From: Plasmodiophora brassicae
Lineage: Eukaryota > Endomyxa > Phytomyxea > Plasmodiophorida > Plasmodiophoridae
Assembly: GCA_039704465.1 (NCBI GenBank)
Contig: JASFAU010000019.1
Span: 434,001 to 498,000, forward strand
Length of the DNA: 64,000 nucleotides
Reading direction: 5' to 3'
Translations under genes and position numbers: made by a program
The notes under the pieces: model-generated
Seen by the model: only the letters and a program-made list of their open reading frames with translations
What the model was told of the DNA's origin: nothing
Databases searched by the model: none
In this document: piece after piece, positions 22,200 through 32,843 of the stretch
Position numbering within the stretch: position 1 is the first letter of the stretch
Layout: every line of letters starts with the position of its first letter

Positions 22200-25100
22200 A
22201 TGCCCAGAACGGACCTCGTGTCGTCGATAGTGCTGCTGCTGCTGGTTGGAGCAATGCTGTCCACAAGCGCGCTTCTCATCGTGGCGCAGGCGATGCTGTT
22301 CGCTGTCGTGGCGTCGGTTGCAATCGACCAGTTCTTCGCGGCGATCCGCGACGGCGACCTTGGACGGGTCCAGGCGATTGTAGGCCAGGGGGTCGGCCAG
22401 CAGGCGCCCGCTTGGCGGACCTGGACTGTGCCTGTGGGCGGCCCTGCCGTCGGCATTGGTTCGCAGACGACTGGTTTGCACTTGGCGACCTTACTCGGGA
22501 AGGCAGACATCGTGTCGTGGCTGATGGACCACGGCGCCGACGTCAACGCTGCCGATTCCACAGGCAGTACCCCACTTCACATTGCATGCCGAACGGCGCG
22601 CGAATCCATTGTTCACCGCATCGTTGCAAGCGGCGCTGCCTCGCTGAACGCGCTGGACGCAGAGGGTCGAACACCGCTCGACGTGGCCGTCGCCGCCTAC
22701 GAATCAGGGGGCCTCGGTTCAGACGACGACGTCAGCGCCCAGCTGAGAAGGCTGATCAGGGCCCTGATTGACGCTGGCGGGACAGGCCACGATCGGCAAC
22801 GTCGTCTGCGTACGATTCGCGAGGTGGCGACCCCTGGCGACCTGTTCACTGCGATCGCGAACGCGGATCTCGAGCTCGTTCAGGCCGTCTGCGACGACAA
22901 CGATCGGTGGGTGACATGGACCGACCCGGCCAATGGGAACCCGCCGTTCCAGGCCGCACTGGCAGCCGCCCAGCCAGGGCCTGATCCAAAGCGCAGCGTG
23001 ATCCAGCCAAACCGGAACGACGCTCGCGAGCAGCGGCTAATTGCCATTGGCCGATACCTAGTCGTGAACCCGCACACGAACGTCAGGCGACGTGTCGCCT
23101 ACGTCGGGCGGCACGAGGAAGACGCAGGCGTTCCCCCTATTCATATCGTATCGTGTCTGCCTGCAAAGGGCTCGGCCGACCTGCTTCGCGCCATGCTCGG
23201 CCGCGACCCGTCACCCGTCAATGACCTGTGGCAGGGGATGACTGCCCTGGACCTCGTCGCTCGTGCGCAATTCGACGCGCAGATCGATCGCCTGCAAGCC
23301 AACGTTGACCACGATGCCTACCGTAGACTGACCGAGATCCGGGACCTGCTTCGAGACGACCCGCACGCCGACATCTGGGCCAGCGACTCCAGGGTTGCGT
23401 TCATCCTGTCACCGTCAGCGTTCCTGACGGAGCAGTACCTTGTGCAGTCGAGCGATCGCATGCAACTTGTCAACGTGCGGCTGGACGGGACGGGGGTCAC
23501 AGCACTACTGGCAGCGGTGATGTCAGGCAACTGTATTGCCGCCAGATTGCTGATTGATGCCGGCGCCAACGTCAGCGCCGCCGGCGCGTACCAGCAGGGC
23601 CCTGTCAAACACGTTCTGCACGAGGCCATCAGGACATGCGGGGACGACATTGCCCTTATAGGCAAACTGGTGTCGCATCCTGACATCCAGATCGACCGCA
23701 TCGACGAACATGGGTTGACGCCGATGGCAACTGCCTTGAGTCGCTTCGAGACCGCGGGCGTTGACCGGCAGGTCGTCGACCTGCTATTAGGGCATGGCGC
23801 CAGCCGCGATGCACCCGATAGCACACCATACGTCGACAAGTTCAAAGGTTCGTCTATGGCCAGCACCATCGCCGAGTTGCTCTCGAAACCGCGTCCCGCG
23901 TACGTGCGACACGATCCTCGCCCAGAGCTCTTTGAGGGTATTCGTATTCGCAACCTGGAACGTATCCGACTCATCTGTGGCCGGTTCCCCTACTGGCACT
24001 CCTGGACAGATGACGAAGGCCGGTCAGCGTTCGATATCGTGTTTGGCCATCTGCAGCAACCCAACGCCAACGCTGAACGGCGTCAGCGGTGGGCAGATCT
24101 GGCCGACCTTCTGATCCGCGTGTCCCCCTTCCCAGATCCCAGGTCGCTCCATGTCGCGGTCCGGTACGGCTCCATCGACCTCGTCGACTTCGTCGTTGAC
24201 GCGAACCCTGCCCTTATCAACCGCGTGGACGACAACGGGATGACGCCATTGGCGTGGTGCTCCTGGGCACTGTACTGGCACCGACACGCCCATGCCGCTC
24301 AACGATTGCGTTCCATCCGCGACACTCTTATTCGTCACTGGATTGCCGACATTGATGTGGTGTCGTTTATACTCGCCACCGATCTCGACGTCACGAGCGA
24401 GTTCCTGCTGCTGCATCGCCCGAATATCAATGCTGTTATCAGCACGGTCGACAACGTCACTGTACCTCGACTGGCGCCCGCAGGCTGTCCCGGGTACACC
24501 GCCCTGCATATGGCGCTTCTCAGTCGGTCGACCTGCAACGAAGAGATCGCGTTGTACCTCGTAGGCGAGGATGCCGACCTGTCCATTGTTGACGACCTCG
24601 GTCGCACGCCGCTGGATTTGGCCCGCCAGGTAGGGCTAGTGTCGGTTGTGAATCGTATCGAGGCGAAGCTGGCGGTTGATGCAGTTGTTGATGCAACTTC
24701 CATGAGTCATTATTCGAGACGCGCTCTGGAAGTCGCTGATGGAGCATGTGTTGACGACAGCAAGACTCAAACAGCGGCTCTCCCTCCTGGCGGCGACCCG
24801 GCTGTTAATCATGGAAGAGACGACGTCGTCCAGGCGGATGCCCATGGCCTGGTCCACACCTCCATGCAGACCGGGCATGTTGCTGCGGGGGGACGCGCCA
24901 CGACAAACGTGAATGCGGCCCTCGATCATGGTTCTCGCAGTCAAGGCACCGTGACGCCTCCGTCACAAGCACGTCGAGCACTAACATTCGTCGGCCAAGC
25001 TACCACGGCATCACTTTTGATCGCCGGTTTGTACAATCGTCAGGCGCGGCACCCTGGCTTGCCAGTACCTGATCAGCGCCATCGTTTCATGTCAATAATG

Positions 25101-25280
25101 CCCATCTTCGGCATCGCCGCCATTGCCGCTGCTGCATTGGGCAGCAAAGCCATCAGGGCCGCTCGGCAATTCGGCCTGACGGGTTCCGTGCCCGTATCGG
25201 TGTCGTCAGGTGCGACCAAGGAGACAGGCGGCACATCCGCCGTCCTGTATGCCTTGGTGGTCGCCCTTTTCATGATCTAA
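22200..25280 (+). CDS. Large ankyrin-repeat protein with signal and C-terminal anchor
   Basis: The open frame from the ATG at 22200 gives 1026 residues. It begins with a hydrophobic stretch (VSSIVLLLLVGAMLSTSALL), then ankyrin-like repeats spread over most of the length, for example GLHLATLLGKADIVSWLMDH, GSTPLHIACRTARESIVHRI, MTPLAWCSW and YTALHMALL. Three hydrophobic segments lie near the C-terminus, and the last (TSAVLYALVVALFMI, after a small-residue stretch) looks like a GPI-anchor signal or a final membrane helix. Ankyrin repeats on a secretory protein are unusual. A 45-nt in-frame segment inside the signal (starting GTTGGAGCAATG and ending GCGCAG) could be an intron; removing it gives a classical signal peptide. 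Confidence 0.75.
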   Translation: MPRTDLVSSIVLLLLVGAMLSTSALLIVAQAMLFAVVASVAIDQFFAAIRDGDLGRVQAIVGQGVGQQAPAWRTWTVPVGGPAVGIGSQTTGLHLATLLGKADIVSWLMDHGADVNAADSTGSTPLHIACRTARESIVHRIVASGAASLNALDAEGRTPLDVAVAAYESGGLGSDDDVSAQLRRLIRALIDAGGTGHDRQRRLRTIREVATPGDLFTAIANADLELVQAVCDDNDRWVTWTDPANGNPPFQAALAAAQPGPDPKRSVIQPNRNDAREQRLIAIGRYLVVNPHTNVRRRVAYVGRHEEDAGVPPIHIVSCLPAKGSADLLRAMLGRDPSPVNDLWQGMTALDLVARAQFDAQIDRLQANVDHDAYRRLTEIRDLLRDDPHADIWASDSRVAFILSPSAFLTEQYLVQSSDRMQLVNVRLDGTGVTALLAAVMSGNCIAARLLIDAGANVSAAGAYQQGPVKHVLHEAIRTCGDDIALIGKLVSHPDIQIDRIDEHGLTPMATALSRFETAGVDRQVVDLLLGHGASRDAPDSTPYVDKFKGSSMASTIAELLSKPRPAYVRHDPRPELFEGIRIRNLERIRLICGRFPYWHSWTDDEGRSAFDIVFGHLQQPNANAERRQRWADLADLLIRVSPFPDPRSLHVAVRYGSIDLVDFVVDANPALINRVDDNGMTPLAWCSWALYWHRHAHAAQRLRSIRDTLIRHWIADIDVVSFILATDLDVTSEFLLLHRPNINAVISTVDNVTVPRLAPAGCPGYTALHMALLSRSTCNEEIALYLVGEDADLSIVDDLGRTPLDLARQVGLVSVVNRIEAKLAVDAVVDATSMSHYSRRALEVADGACVDDSKTQTAALPPGGDPAVNHGRDDVVQADAHGLVHTSMQTGHVAAGGRATTNVNAALDHGSRSQGTVTPPSQARRALTFVGQATTASLLIAGLYNRQARHPGLPVPDQRHRFMSIMPIFGIAAIAAAALGSKAIRAARQFGLTGSVPVSVSSGATKETGGTSAVLYALVVALFMI

Positions 25281-25485
25281 TATGACCAAATCTATTTCAC
25301 GATACATTCATGCTTGTTTCATGTCCTTTCGAACACCCAGACGCGTGCGTTCGGATAACTATGTAGTGATGGGGTGCTTCTTCTACCACAGAGAATTCTT
25401 CGACCTGACTAACGAAAGGTCAGGACGACGCAGGGTGTGCAACGTTCGATATATTGTCGGTGACCTGGGACGGAAACCACCAGAA

Positions 25486-27027
25486 TCAATGGCAGAGGTG
25501 GCGACATGCCCATTGCAAAGACGCGGTCTTGTCGCATAACTTGGAGGCGAGGAACATGGACGACAGAACGGCAGCAGGGATCCAGACCGTCTTGGGTTTG
25601 AGCGGACGAGCGATAGACTTGCCAATGCGAAACGTCGTCTTGCCGGACAGAATTGCGATTTGGGTGGCCAGGCTGCCAGCCAGGACAGCGGTCATGACGA
25701 TCTTCGTCTTGGTCGCCAGGTTGCCCTTGGCGAAGGTTTCCTTCAGGTCACGAACCGCACGCCCTGGCGATGAAATCACGGCCCTCGTCCGGTTGACCAC
25801 GTTCACAACTCGTTTGTACCATGAGCGCACGTTTCGAACAGCTGGCACTGTCGACTCGACTTGCTCTTGAACATAGCGTGAAGGGTCCGAGAACGCTTCG
25901 GTCCACTTCGGAAGCCGTCTCCTGCACGAATTCAGCTGGTTACGCAACCAATCCCGCATCGTCGTTGTAGTAGGGAGGCCAGGCTCAGGTACTACGTACG
26001 ACGGCGCGACGCCCGTCATGACCCTGTACCTGCCGGAATCGCCGCACGTGCCCGACGTTGCCACCTCGACGAACAAGCTAAAGTCGTCTAGCGTCAACGA
26101 ACATTCCTTGCCGTGGGCATCGTCGAACAGTTCGAACGTCCATTGGAAAGGGGAGTCGGTATCAAACGCTTGACGGGCCAGCACGTGCAAGTCATACAGC
26201 AGCTGGGTGCAAGTCGGTGCTAGAAAGCTCGACGACGTCAGACGCGCGATCGGTCGCCGATCATCGCAGCTGCCTCGATCGAACAGCTGCCGGAACTGAT
26301 CAATCGCCTGGTCGCCAGGGTGAAGCTCATGCTGAAGAGGCGCTGACCAGGTCACGTCCCACTGCCAGAACGCGTCCTCGAACGTCTCTGGGATGCGCGA
26401 CGAAAACGGGTTCCACCTCCTCTTGTGTTTGGCCAGGCACAGGTCCCGTAAGGCTCGATACGCGTCAGCGTCTTGCACTGGAGCCGATGGCTGCCGGCCG
26501 ATCCAATTCCCCAACGAACCGAACGATGGGATTGGTATGCGAGAGAGCAACGGCATGGAGGAGAGTGAGGAAAGCGGCGCAGACGTCTGAAGGGACATGT
26601 TTGAGTTGGTTAGGGCTTCGATGCGGTGTAGGTCGGTGCAGGAACCCGTTCGAGCGATTTCGGTGAAGAGGGAGACGTCGTCGTCTGAAGCGCGGGGCAG
26701 GTTCAGCCGTTCCCGTTCACAGTGCCACGTGTGAACGGTGGCGTTGAAATCAGGAGCAGGCACCCACAAGAACCGATACCATGGTCTCTGGGTGCGTGTG
26801 AACTGCTCCTGGCTGAGTTTGAGTAGTCGTTGGTAGGATTCCAGGGAGGCTTCCACGACCTGATCAGGTGGTAGGGAGGTATGGACCTGCTGGAGGCGTG
26901 GACGCGGGAACTGATCGATCCGGGGCTGGCTGCTGCCGTGCAGATACCTGGACGGTCCACGATATACAACGCCCGAGAGAAGGAAGATCAGGAGTAGCAG
27001 GACGATGAAGTGAATCGCGGGAGCCAT
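25486..27027 (-). CDS. Membrane/secreted protein with repeated Cys motif, copy 1
   Basis: One exon, 513 residues, paralogous to 27306-28811. A short N-terminal hydrophobic segment (FIVLLLLIFLLSGVVY) is a signal or anchor. The body holds a motif three times: LFTEIARTGSCTDLHRIEAL, FRQLFDRGSCDDRRPIARLT and LFVEVATSGTCGDSGRYRVM, i.e. a Gly-[ST]-Cys-x-[DS] step followed by Arg and Leu-Thr. A C-terminal hydrophobic helix pair (IVMTAVLAGSLATQIAIL and VWIPAAVLSSMFLAS) ends the protein. Ser/Thr and Asn sequons suggest glycosylation. No known family; presumably a lineage-specific surface protein. It converges on the ankyrin gene with a 205-bp gap. Confidence 0.75.
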   Translation of the reverse strand: MAPAIHFIVLLLLIFLLSGVVYRGPSRYLHGSSQPRIDQFPRPRLQQVHTSLPPDQVVEASLESYQRLLKLSQEQFTRTQRPWYRFLWVPAPDFNATVHTWHCERERLNLPRASDDDVSLFTEIARTGSCTDLHRIEALTNSNMSLQTSAPLSSLSSMPLLSRIPIPSFGSLGNWIGRQPSAPVQDADAYRALRDLCLAKHKRRWNPFSSRIPETFEDAFWQWDVTWSAPLQHELHPGDQAIDQFRQLFDRGSCDDRRPIARLTSSSFLAPTCTQLLYDLHVLARQAFDTDSPFQWTFELFDDAHGKECSLTLDDFSLFVEVATSGTCGDSGRYRVMTGVAPSYVVPEPGLPTTTTMRDWLRNQLNSCRRRLPKWTEAFSDPSRYVQEQVESTVPAVRNVRSWYKRVVNVVNRTRAVISSPGRAVRDLKETFAKGNLATKTKIVMTAVLAGSLATQIAILSGKTTFRIGKSIARPLKPKTVWIPAAVLSSMFLASKLCDKTASLQWACRHLCH

Positions 27028-27305
27028 GTTGCGGGAAGCCGAGGGGTGATCTGCTGAGTGGGCACAGCAGTGATGTCGGACAGTGACCCTGGGCAGTGGC
27101 TTTTGGGTTTGGCGTCAGTGACCATCGCCGTGTATGGTCTGGTAAAGTGCGCACTCGACGTTGGGCTGCGCGCACGCGTGGCCACCTGTCACCAGTGTCC
27201 CAAACCTAATTTTAGCGACGAACGAACACTCGCTATGAAGAAGGCCCAGGTGTGAACAATCGGTAATGTATCAGCGATGTGACAGGAAAATCGCTCGTTG
27301 ATGAA

Positions 27306-28811
27306 TCAGCGACTACAGGCCCATCGCAGCGACGACGTCGCGTTGCACATCTTCGATGCGACGAACATGGACGACAGGACGGCAGCGGGGATCCAGACCG
27401 TTTTCGACTTCAACGGCCGCGACACTGACCTGACGATGCGATACGCCTTCTTGCCGGACAGCACGGCCAGCTCGGCCGAAAGCCCGCCGGCCAGGATCGC
27501 CGTCATGACGATCTTCGTCTTGGTTGCCAGGTTGCCCTTGACGAACGCCTCCTGCACGCCGCGAAGTGCATGCCCCGGCGATCGAATCACGTTGCCGGTC
27601 CGGTTCACAGCGTTCACGACGCGGTTGTACCATGTGCGCATGTTGCGAACGACGGGCACTGTCTCGACCCTGTCCTGCACGTACTCGTACGGGTTGGTGA
27701 TCGCTCGTGTCCATTGCGGGAGCCTTGCGTGCAGGTTCCCCAGCCTATCCCGCCACGTACGTGGGACATCTGGCCGGTCAGGCGCCATGTAATCCGGGCT
27801 GACGCCCGTCAGGGCCTTATACCTGTCAGGATCGTCGCAGTTGCCCGAGGATGCCACCTCGGCGAACAAGTTGAAATCGGCGGGTGACAGAGCACATTCC
27901 TCGCCGTGGGCGCTGTCAAACTGGTCCAATGTCGTCCACTCCAGGTGGGTGCCGGCCTCGAACGCTTGACGGGCCGATACGTGCAATTCGTGCAGCAGAT
28001 CGGTGCAACTCGGGGCCAGAAAACTCGACGACGTCAGACGCGCGATCGGTCGGCGATCATCACAGCTGCCAGTGTTGAACAGTTGACGGAGCTGTTCGAT
28101 CGCCTGGGCTTCGGGACGAAGCTCATGCTGAAGGCGCGCAGTCCAGGTCGTGTTCCACTGCTGGAACGCTTCGTCGAATGTCGATGGGATGCGCGGTGCG
28201 AACGGGTTCCACTTTGTCTTATGCGTCGCCAGGCAGAGATCGCGTAGGGCGCGATACGCATCGACATCTTCATAAGGTGCCACTGGCTGGGCACGGAACC
28301 GGTTCCTTAACGAACCGAACGACGGGATCGAAAGGCGAGTGAGCAGCGAGGACGACGATGGCACTATTGGCAACGATATGTTCGAATGCGTCAGGAACGC
28401 GACGCGGTCCGAGTTGGTACAGGTACCAGTTCGGGCGATCTCAGTGAACAGGGCGACATCGTCGTCCGATGCGAGTGATAAATTCGATGAGCGACGTTCG
28501 TCGTGCCACGCGACGATGGTGGCGTTGAAATCAGGCCGTGCAGGCGTCCAGGGGTACCAGTACCGCGTCTTCTGGGCGCGCGTGAACTGTTCCTGGCTGA
28601 GCTCGAGTAGTCGCTGATACGACTGCGCGCAGGCGTGAAGAAACGCGGGCGATGGGGTCGGTGGGGCGGGTCGCAGCAGGAGACGAGGGCGCCCAGCGAT
28701 ACGCAGGCGCGGGCCGATGCTGCCGGTCAGGTACTGCGGACGCTTAACGTACACGCTGGAGAGCAGGACGATGATGAGCAGCAGGGCGACGATGAGGTGG
28801 ACCGGCGTCAT
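27306..28811 (-). CDS. Membrane/secreted protein with repeated Cys motif, copy 2
   Basis: Tandem paralogue of the previous gene: one exon, 501 residues from the ATG at 28811. It keeps the N-terminal hydrophobic segment (LIVALLLIIVLLSSVYV), the three motifs (LFTEIARTGTCTNSDRVAFL, LRQLFNTGSCDDRRPIARLT, LFAEVASSGNCDDPDRYKAL) and the C-terminal pair of helices. The stretch GNLATKTKIVMTA is identical in both copies. The first exonic ATG is preceded by an in-frame TTG that is unlikely to start translation. Confidence 0.75.
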   Translation of the reverse strand: MTPVHLIVALLLIIVLLSSVYVKRPQYLTGSIGPRLRIAGRPRLLLRPAPPTPSPAFLHACAQSYQRLLELSQEQFTRAQKTRYWYPWTPARPDFNATIVAWHDERRSSNLSLASDDDVALFTEIARTGTCTNSDRVAFLTHSNISLPIVPSSSSLLTRLSIPSFGSLRNRFRAQPVAPYEDVDAYRALRDLCLATHKTKWNPFAPRIPSTFDEAFQQWNTTWTARLQHELRPEAQAIEQLRQLFNTGSCDDRRPIARLTSSSFLAPSCTDLLHELHVSARQAFEAGTHLEWTTLDQFDSAHGEECALSPADFNLFAEVASSGNCDDPDRYKALTGVSPDYMAPDRPDVPRTWRDRLGNLHARLPQWTRAITNPYEYVQDRVETVPVVRNMRTWYNRVVNAVNRTGNVIRSPGHALRGVQEAFVKGNLATKTKIVMTAILAGGLSAELAVLSGKKAYRIVRSVSRPLKSKTVWIPAAVLSSMFVASKMCNATSSLRWACSR

Positions 28812-29328
28812 GCTGCGCAATGTGCAACGATGATTGTGACTTGAGGGCAGAGGTGAGGCGACTGGTCAGCCCAAGACTGAGTGCAGCTGCGGGTCGGGAA
28901 TCCGGCGACGGGCTGCGCCAGTAAATATTTACCACTGCTAAATTAAGCATCGCACGAAGCGTCATAGAACCGCATAGGTGCGATCCGACCAGGGCCCCGG
29001 GGCGGTCGACGTCCGTGTTGGATGGGCCGGTTGGTGTGAGCAGAGCCGAGCGGCATGACGACGACGTCGGCAGCGGGCTGCATGTTCGGAGACGGAACAA
29101 TGCGACATGAAACCAGACGATGATCGTCTCCAGAACATGGAATAACCGACTGAGGTCGGTGTCGGCGGACGGTTTACTGTTGTCACCCTGCCAAGCCACT
29201 GCCGGTACGTAACCGTTACCAGTACGCACGCCGCTCGTACGTGTTCCGGCCGTAACGCTGGACATCTGAGCCGACACCAGCGCATTCGTGCTGGAAGGTA
29301 GAGACGTGTATTGAAACGGAGAAACAAA
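28812..29328. other. Spacer with a 12-bp palindrome
   Basis: No gene is supported. The perfect palindrome GTAAATATTTAC lies at 28921-28932. The stretch should contain the promoter of the 27306-28811 gene and the 3' end of the next. Confidence 0.4.
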
Positions 29329-31014
29329 TCATTCGAAATCGGTCTTGACTGGGTTCACGACTGGGGTAATCTTCTGGGCAACTTTGCCGTTGCGTTTCGT
29401 GACGAACGATGCGACAATGATGGAGAGGAGGACGACGATGGCGCAGGCGACCATGACAAACAGGAGCCGGTTGGAGGCGGGAGGTTGCGTCGGTTTGGGC
29501 ACGGGCCCCTGGATGCCCCGCTTGGATTTCGTGGCGCTCTTGACAATGCGATGCTGTACAGCTAAGCCGCTTTGAGCGGTGATAGCTCCAGCGACCAGGC
29601 CCATGGCTGCCGCTTTCAACTGCGAACCGCCTGATGGCAGCGCGGTAACCGTCTTCGTGGGTGCGCGTGCATAAGCTAACGCTGAGGTGCCAGCCGCGCC
29701 AGCCACGGCGGCCAGAGACGTAACCCCATATCGTAGCCTGGTGCCCCTCGTCTGATCGGTCAGCTTTACCTTCAGGTTGCCCAATTGAATTCCCATTCCG
29801 TCCACGTCCGCTCGGCAGGCCTGCATCGTAGAGTTTGCCGATACGCTAACCTTTGCCTTGATGCGGTCGGCAATCAGCTTGCGTTTGCGCTCGAGTTCGT
29901 CACGGAATGCCAACGTTGCGTTGAACATGTCGTTGAGCAACCTGACTTTGTGGGGCGTGTCAAATTGGCTCAGCTTGGCCTCCAGCGCGGCTTCCTTCTC
30001 ATGCAGTCCCTGCTCCAATTCGAGTTGCTGTGACTCGGTCACATTGTGCTCCATGAGCTTGGTGGCGTACGTGTTGGCCAGCTCCGGGTACATCTCAGCA
30101 ATCAGCTTCTCAATGCCTTTCGCATGAAGCTGCCGATGTAGATTGTTCTGGCGCTCCATCAGGTTCTGAATTGAGACATCGTCCAGGCTCGCCTCGGCAA
30201 GGGCTCTGGCGGCTTGAACCTCCCGGCTTGCAACGTCCAGTTCCAATCGTCTCGTCAGAAGTTGACTAATCTGGGGTTCCGCTTGTGCAAACGTTGCTGA
30301 CGGTGCTTCATCCTTCTTCAAGTTTTCGATGTCGCTCGCCTGACGCACTGCGTTGTTGACCGTTTCGGACAGCTCGTTGAAGTGGCTTGCCCTTTGGAAC
30401 CAAAAGTGATTGAACGCTAAAGCTTCAACACCAGAAAGAATATCGATCCATGTCTGGGCATACTCCACTGCATCGTCCGCTGCATTGGATGCCCTAATCA
30501 GCGCATCAGTACGTCGGCTGGCCCAAAGTCTAATATAGTGTACGTACTCAAGGATTTCGATGTCCTGCAAATGGGTGTCGTCACTGAGAACGAAGAGATT
30601 CTCCCGAAGAAATACACTGCGGGGCAATGCGATTTGTTTGCTCCACCCTTTAAAGAAATGGAACGTCAAATGCTGGATGCCACCACATCCCTGATATCGG
30701 TTCTCTCCAAATTGCTCCAACTGCTTCGGGTCCATGATAACGACACTATGATTGTCGAAACGTTAGGACTGCTATGCCTAGGTGATACGGCTGCAATTTA
30801 CAAACCCAAACTGGTTCTCGTTGACTTTGAAGCAGCAGGGCCGTTCTCCTTCAGTGCCATCCTCTTCCGCGTCGAATGTGCACTTCGTGTCGGCCAGCTT
30901 CTGGCACAGCATGCATGCTGCTTTCCATTGGTCGAACGTATTGTACTTCGACACGGCAGCAACGAACAGCGCTGCCGCGAGGCACAATTGGCGGATCGTG
31001 CGTAGCGCTCTCAT
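29329..31014 (-). CDS. Coiled-coil membrane protein, minus member of a divergent paralogous pair
   Basis: Exons 31014-30802 and 30720-29329, phase 0, 534 residues. Donor GTAAAT and acceptor GCAG frame an 81-nt intron. Signal peptide (IRQLCLAAALFVAAVS), then a short Cys-rich ectodomain (FDQWKAACMLCQKL, KCTFDAEED, RYQGCGG). A helical/coiled-coil region of roughly 300 residues follows, then Gly/Ala-rich helices (VTSLAAVAGAAGTSALAYA) and a C-terminal anchor (LLFVMVACAIVVLLSIIVAS) with a basic tail. The plus-strand neighbour shares the fold order: FDxWxxxCxxC, QGCxG at the same spacing, coiled coil, small-residue helices, anchor. Function unknown. Confidence 0.72.
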
Positions 31015-31233
31015 GACAATGAATCCGGAAGCTCAGTACATCGGCCTCCAAATACCCCGTCCCGAATTTAGGCGGGAACGGCGAATTTGGCCAAATTGGG
31101 AACAGGTGGAGAGACTCCCCGTCCCCGATTTAGACATGAGTTTGGACAAATTGGGAATAGATCCGATTTAGACCAGGCCAAGCAGAGGGCGGTCAGAGAT
31201 CACTGTTCAATCGACAACCGGGAGACGCTCACC
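31015..31233. promoter_or_regulatory. Shared divergent promoter with repeated CArG-like words
   Basis: Only 219 bp separate the start codons of the two paralogues. The spacer repeats CAAATTGGGAA twice and CCGATTTAGAC twice, with a variant CCGAATTTAGG. CCAAATTGGG resembles a CArG box, the site bound by MADS factors, but is one base short of the consensus. Regulation by the local MADS genes is conjecture. Confidence 0.45.
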
Positions 31234-32795
31234 ATGCATCTCTGTGCATGCGCTCTGTTCGCTATCGCGTTGTTGGCGGAATTCCTGCCGGCGGCAACCA
31301 GCCAGTTTGTCAAGTTCGACAAATGGGTCAAGAATTGCCGAATGTGCAGCCGCAGTGACGTGGAATGCAAGCAGTTGCCAGGTGCCCGTTCATCACAGGT
31401 CGCCGAGGTGGAGATGTCGGTACCGGTCCAGATTTACACGGGCATATCAGTGGACTGACAACATTGCTTCACAATAGCACGATTCCCGCTCTACGTGCTG
31501 CAGGCGGCGTATTCATGCCTTCACCTGAGAGGTTGCAGGGCTGCGATGGGGCCAAAACCATCATTTTCAAAGTCGAGTCGGTTGAAAACTTGCTGTTTTA
31601 TGTTGGTACGGACTTCTTCCAGATGCAGGACCGGAACCATCTGACGACCGTTGAGAGAATTGGGTAGGTCGTAACGTGCACTGGTAGTCTGGTACCCATT
31701 TTTAAATCACATAACAGGTTTCGAGGTGCTGTTCACAAATTGTGTGATATCAGTCAATGGGTTGCTTGGTTTGGGCCACACAAACAGTGGGTATACGGGG
31801 AGAAGGACGTGGTGGTCATGCCAAAGAGTCAAGTAGTGACAAAGGCAATGTCTAACAAGGCCATCGTAACACTTCAGGACACGCGTCGGAACATGGTCGA
31901 TGTCTTGACCAATGAAAATTGTCAACGAGAGACTGTGATCGAGGCCGAACGGGCTAAAGTCCAAGAGACACACAAGAAGCGATCCACCAAGGAGTCCCAG
32001 ATTCGCGAAAGTATCGAACGCCTCGAGAACGAAGTGCAACAGGAGGTCGCCAACCAAAAGAACAAGTTGCAGAAGTTCGTCGACAACTTCCAGGAAATCG
32101 TAACTAGCAGCAGGCGCAAACACCAACAGACGGTAGAGAAGGCCCAGGCGACGATCGACAAGTACACGTCGAGAATCGAGATCCACCGCCAGGTCTTCGC
32201 TAAAGAGCAGTCGGTAATGTCCCAGAACCTCAACGCCACGATCAGCGAGCTTCAGATTACAATCGCCGACCTGACCGCCAACGAGGATGCGCATGTTCTG
32301 GCAGGTATCAACAGCACGGTCAAACAGTGCTTGGCAGACAGGGAGAGCCTCAGCAAGCAGATCCAGGACACGGAAGGCAAGATCGAGAAAGCCAAGTTCA
32401 CATGGACGTCGTCCCTCGTCCCTGTTGTCCTTGCTACCGGTGTCGGCGCCCTCACGGGTTCCCACGCTGGGAAAACGAAGCCGCCCTTCGTTGTTGAGGA
32501 GACGTTCGCGCCGACAGCGTTCATGAAAGGCGCCAGCCTAGCTGCCGTCGCCACCGCCAGTGTCAACGGCTACGTCCGTCATCTGTCAGCGAAGGCCGAT
32601 ATGGAAATCAAGAAGATCAAGGGGCAGACACGACCTCCCGTGAAACGCGCAGGGCAGATGACGCTCCTGTACCTGATACTGGGCCTGACCGGCGCCGTCG
32701 TTGTCCTGATTGCCATCGGCGCCGTCATCCACAAGAAACTGACCAACGTCCCCACCATGTCTGGCGCGATCCCGCTGCGCATTCTCGAGCTCTGA
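31234..32795 (+). CDS. Coiled-coil membrane protein, plus member of a divergent paralogous pair
   Basis: Exons 31234-31415, 31478-31663 and 31718-32795; both junctions are phase 2; 481 residues. The first donor is GTCGGT, the same word used by MADS gene 2. After splicing, the distance from the VECK cysteine to QGCDG equals that in the partner gene (40 residues), which supports the intron choice. Order: signal peptide (ALFAIALLAEFLPAATS), FDKWVKNCRMC, QGCDG, long coiled coil (residues about 130-330), Ala/Gly helices, C-terminal anchor (LLYLILGLTGAVVVLIAIGA). Converges on the radial spoke gene 48 bp away. Confidence 0.75.
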
Positions 32796-32843
32796 CCTCC
32801 GTTTATCGTGAAATGAAAGCCTTCGTTTGACCTGTTTCTGAAC

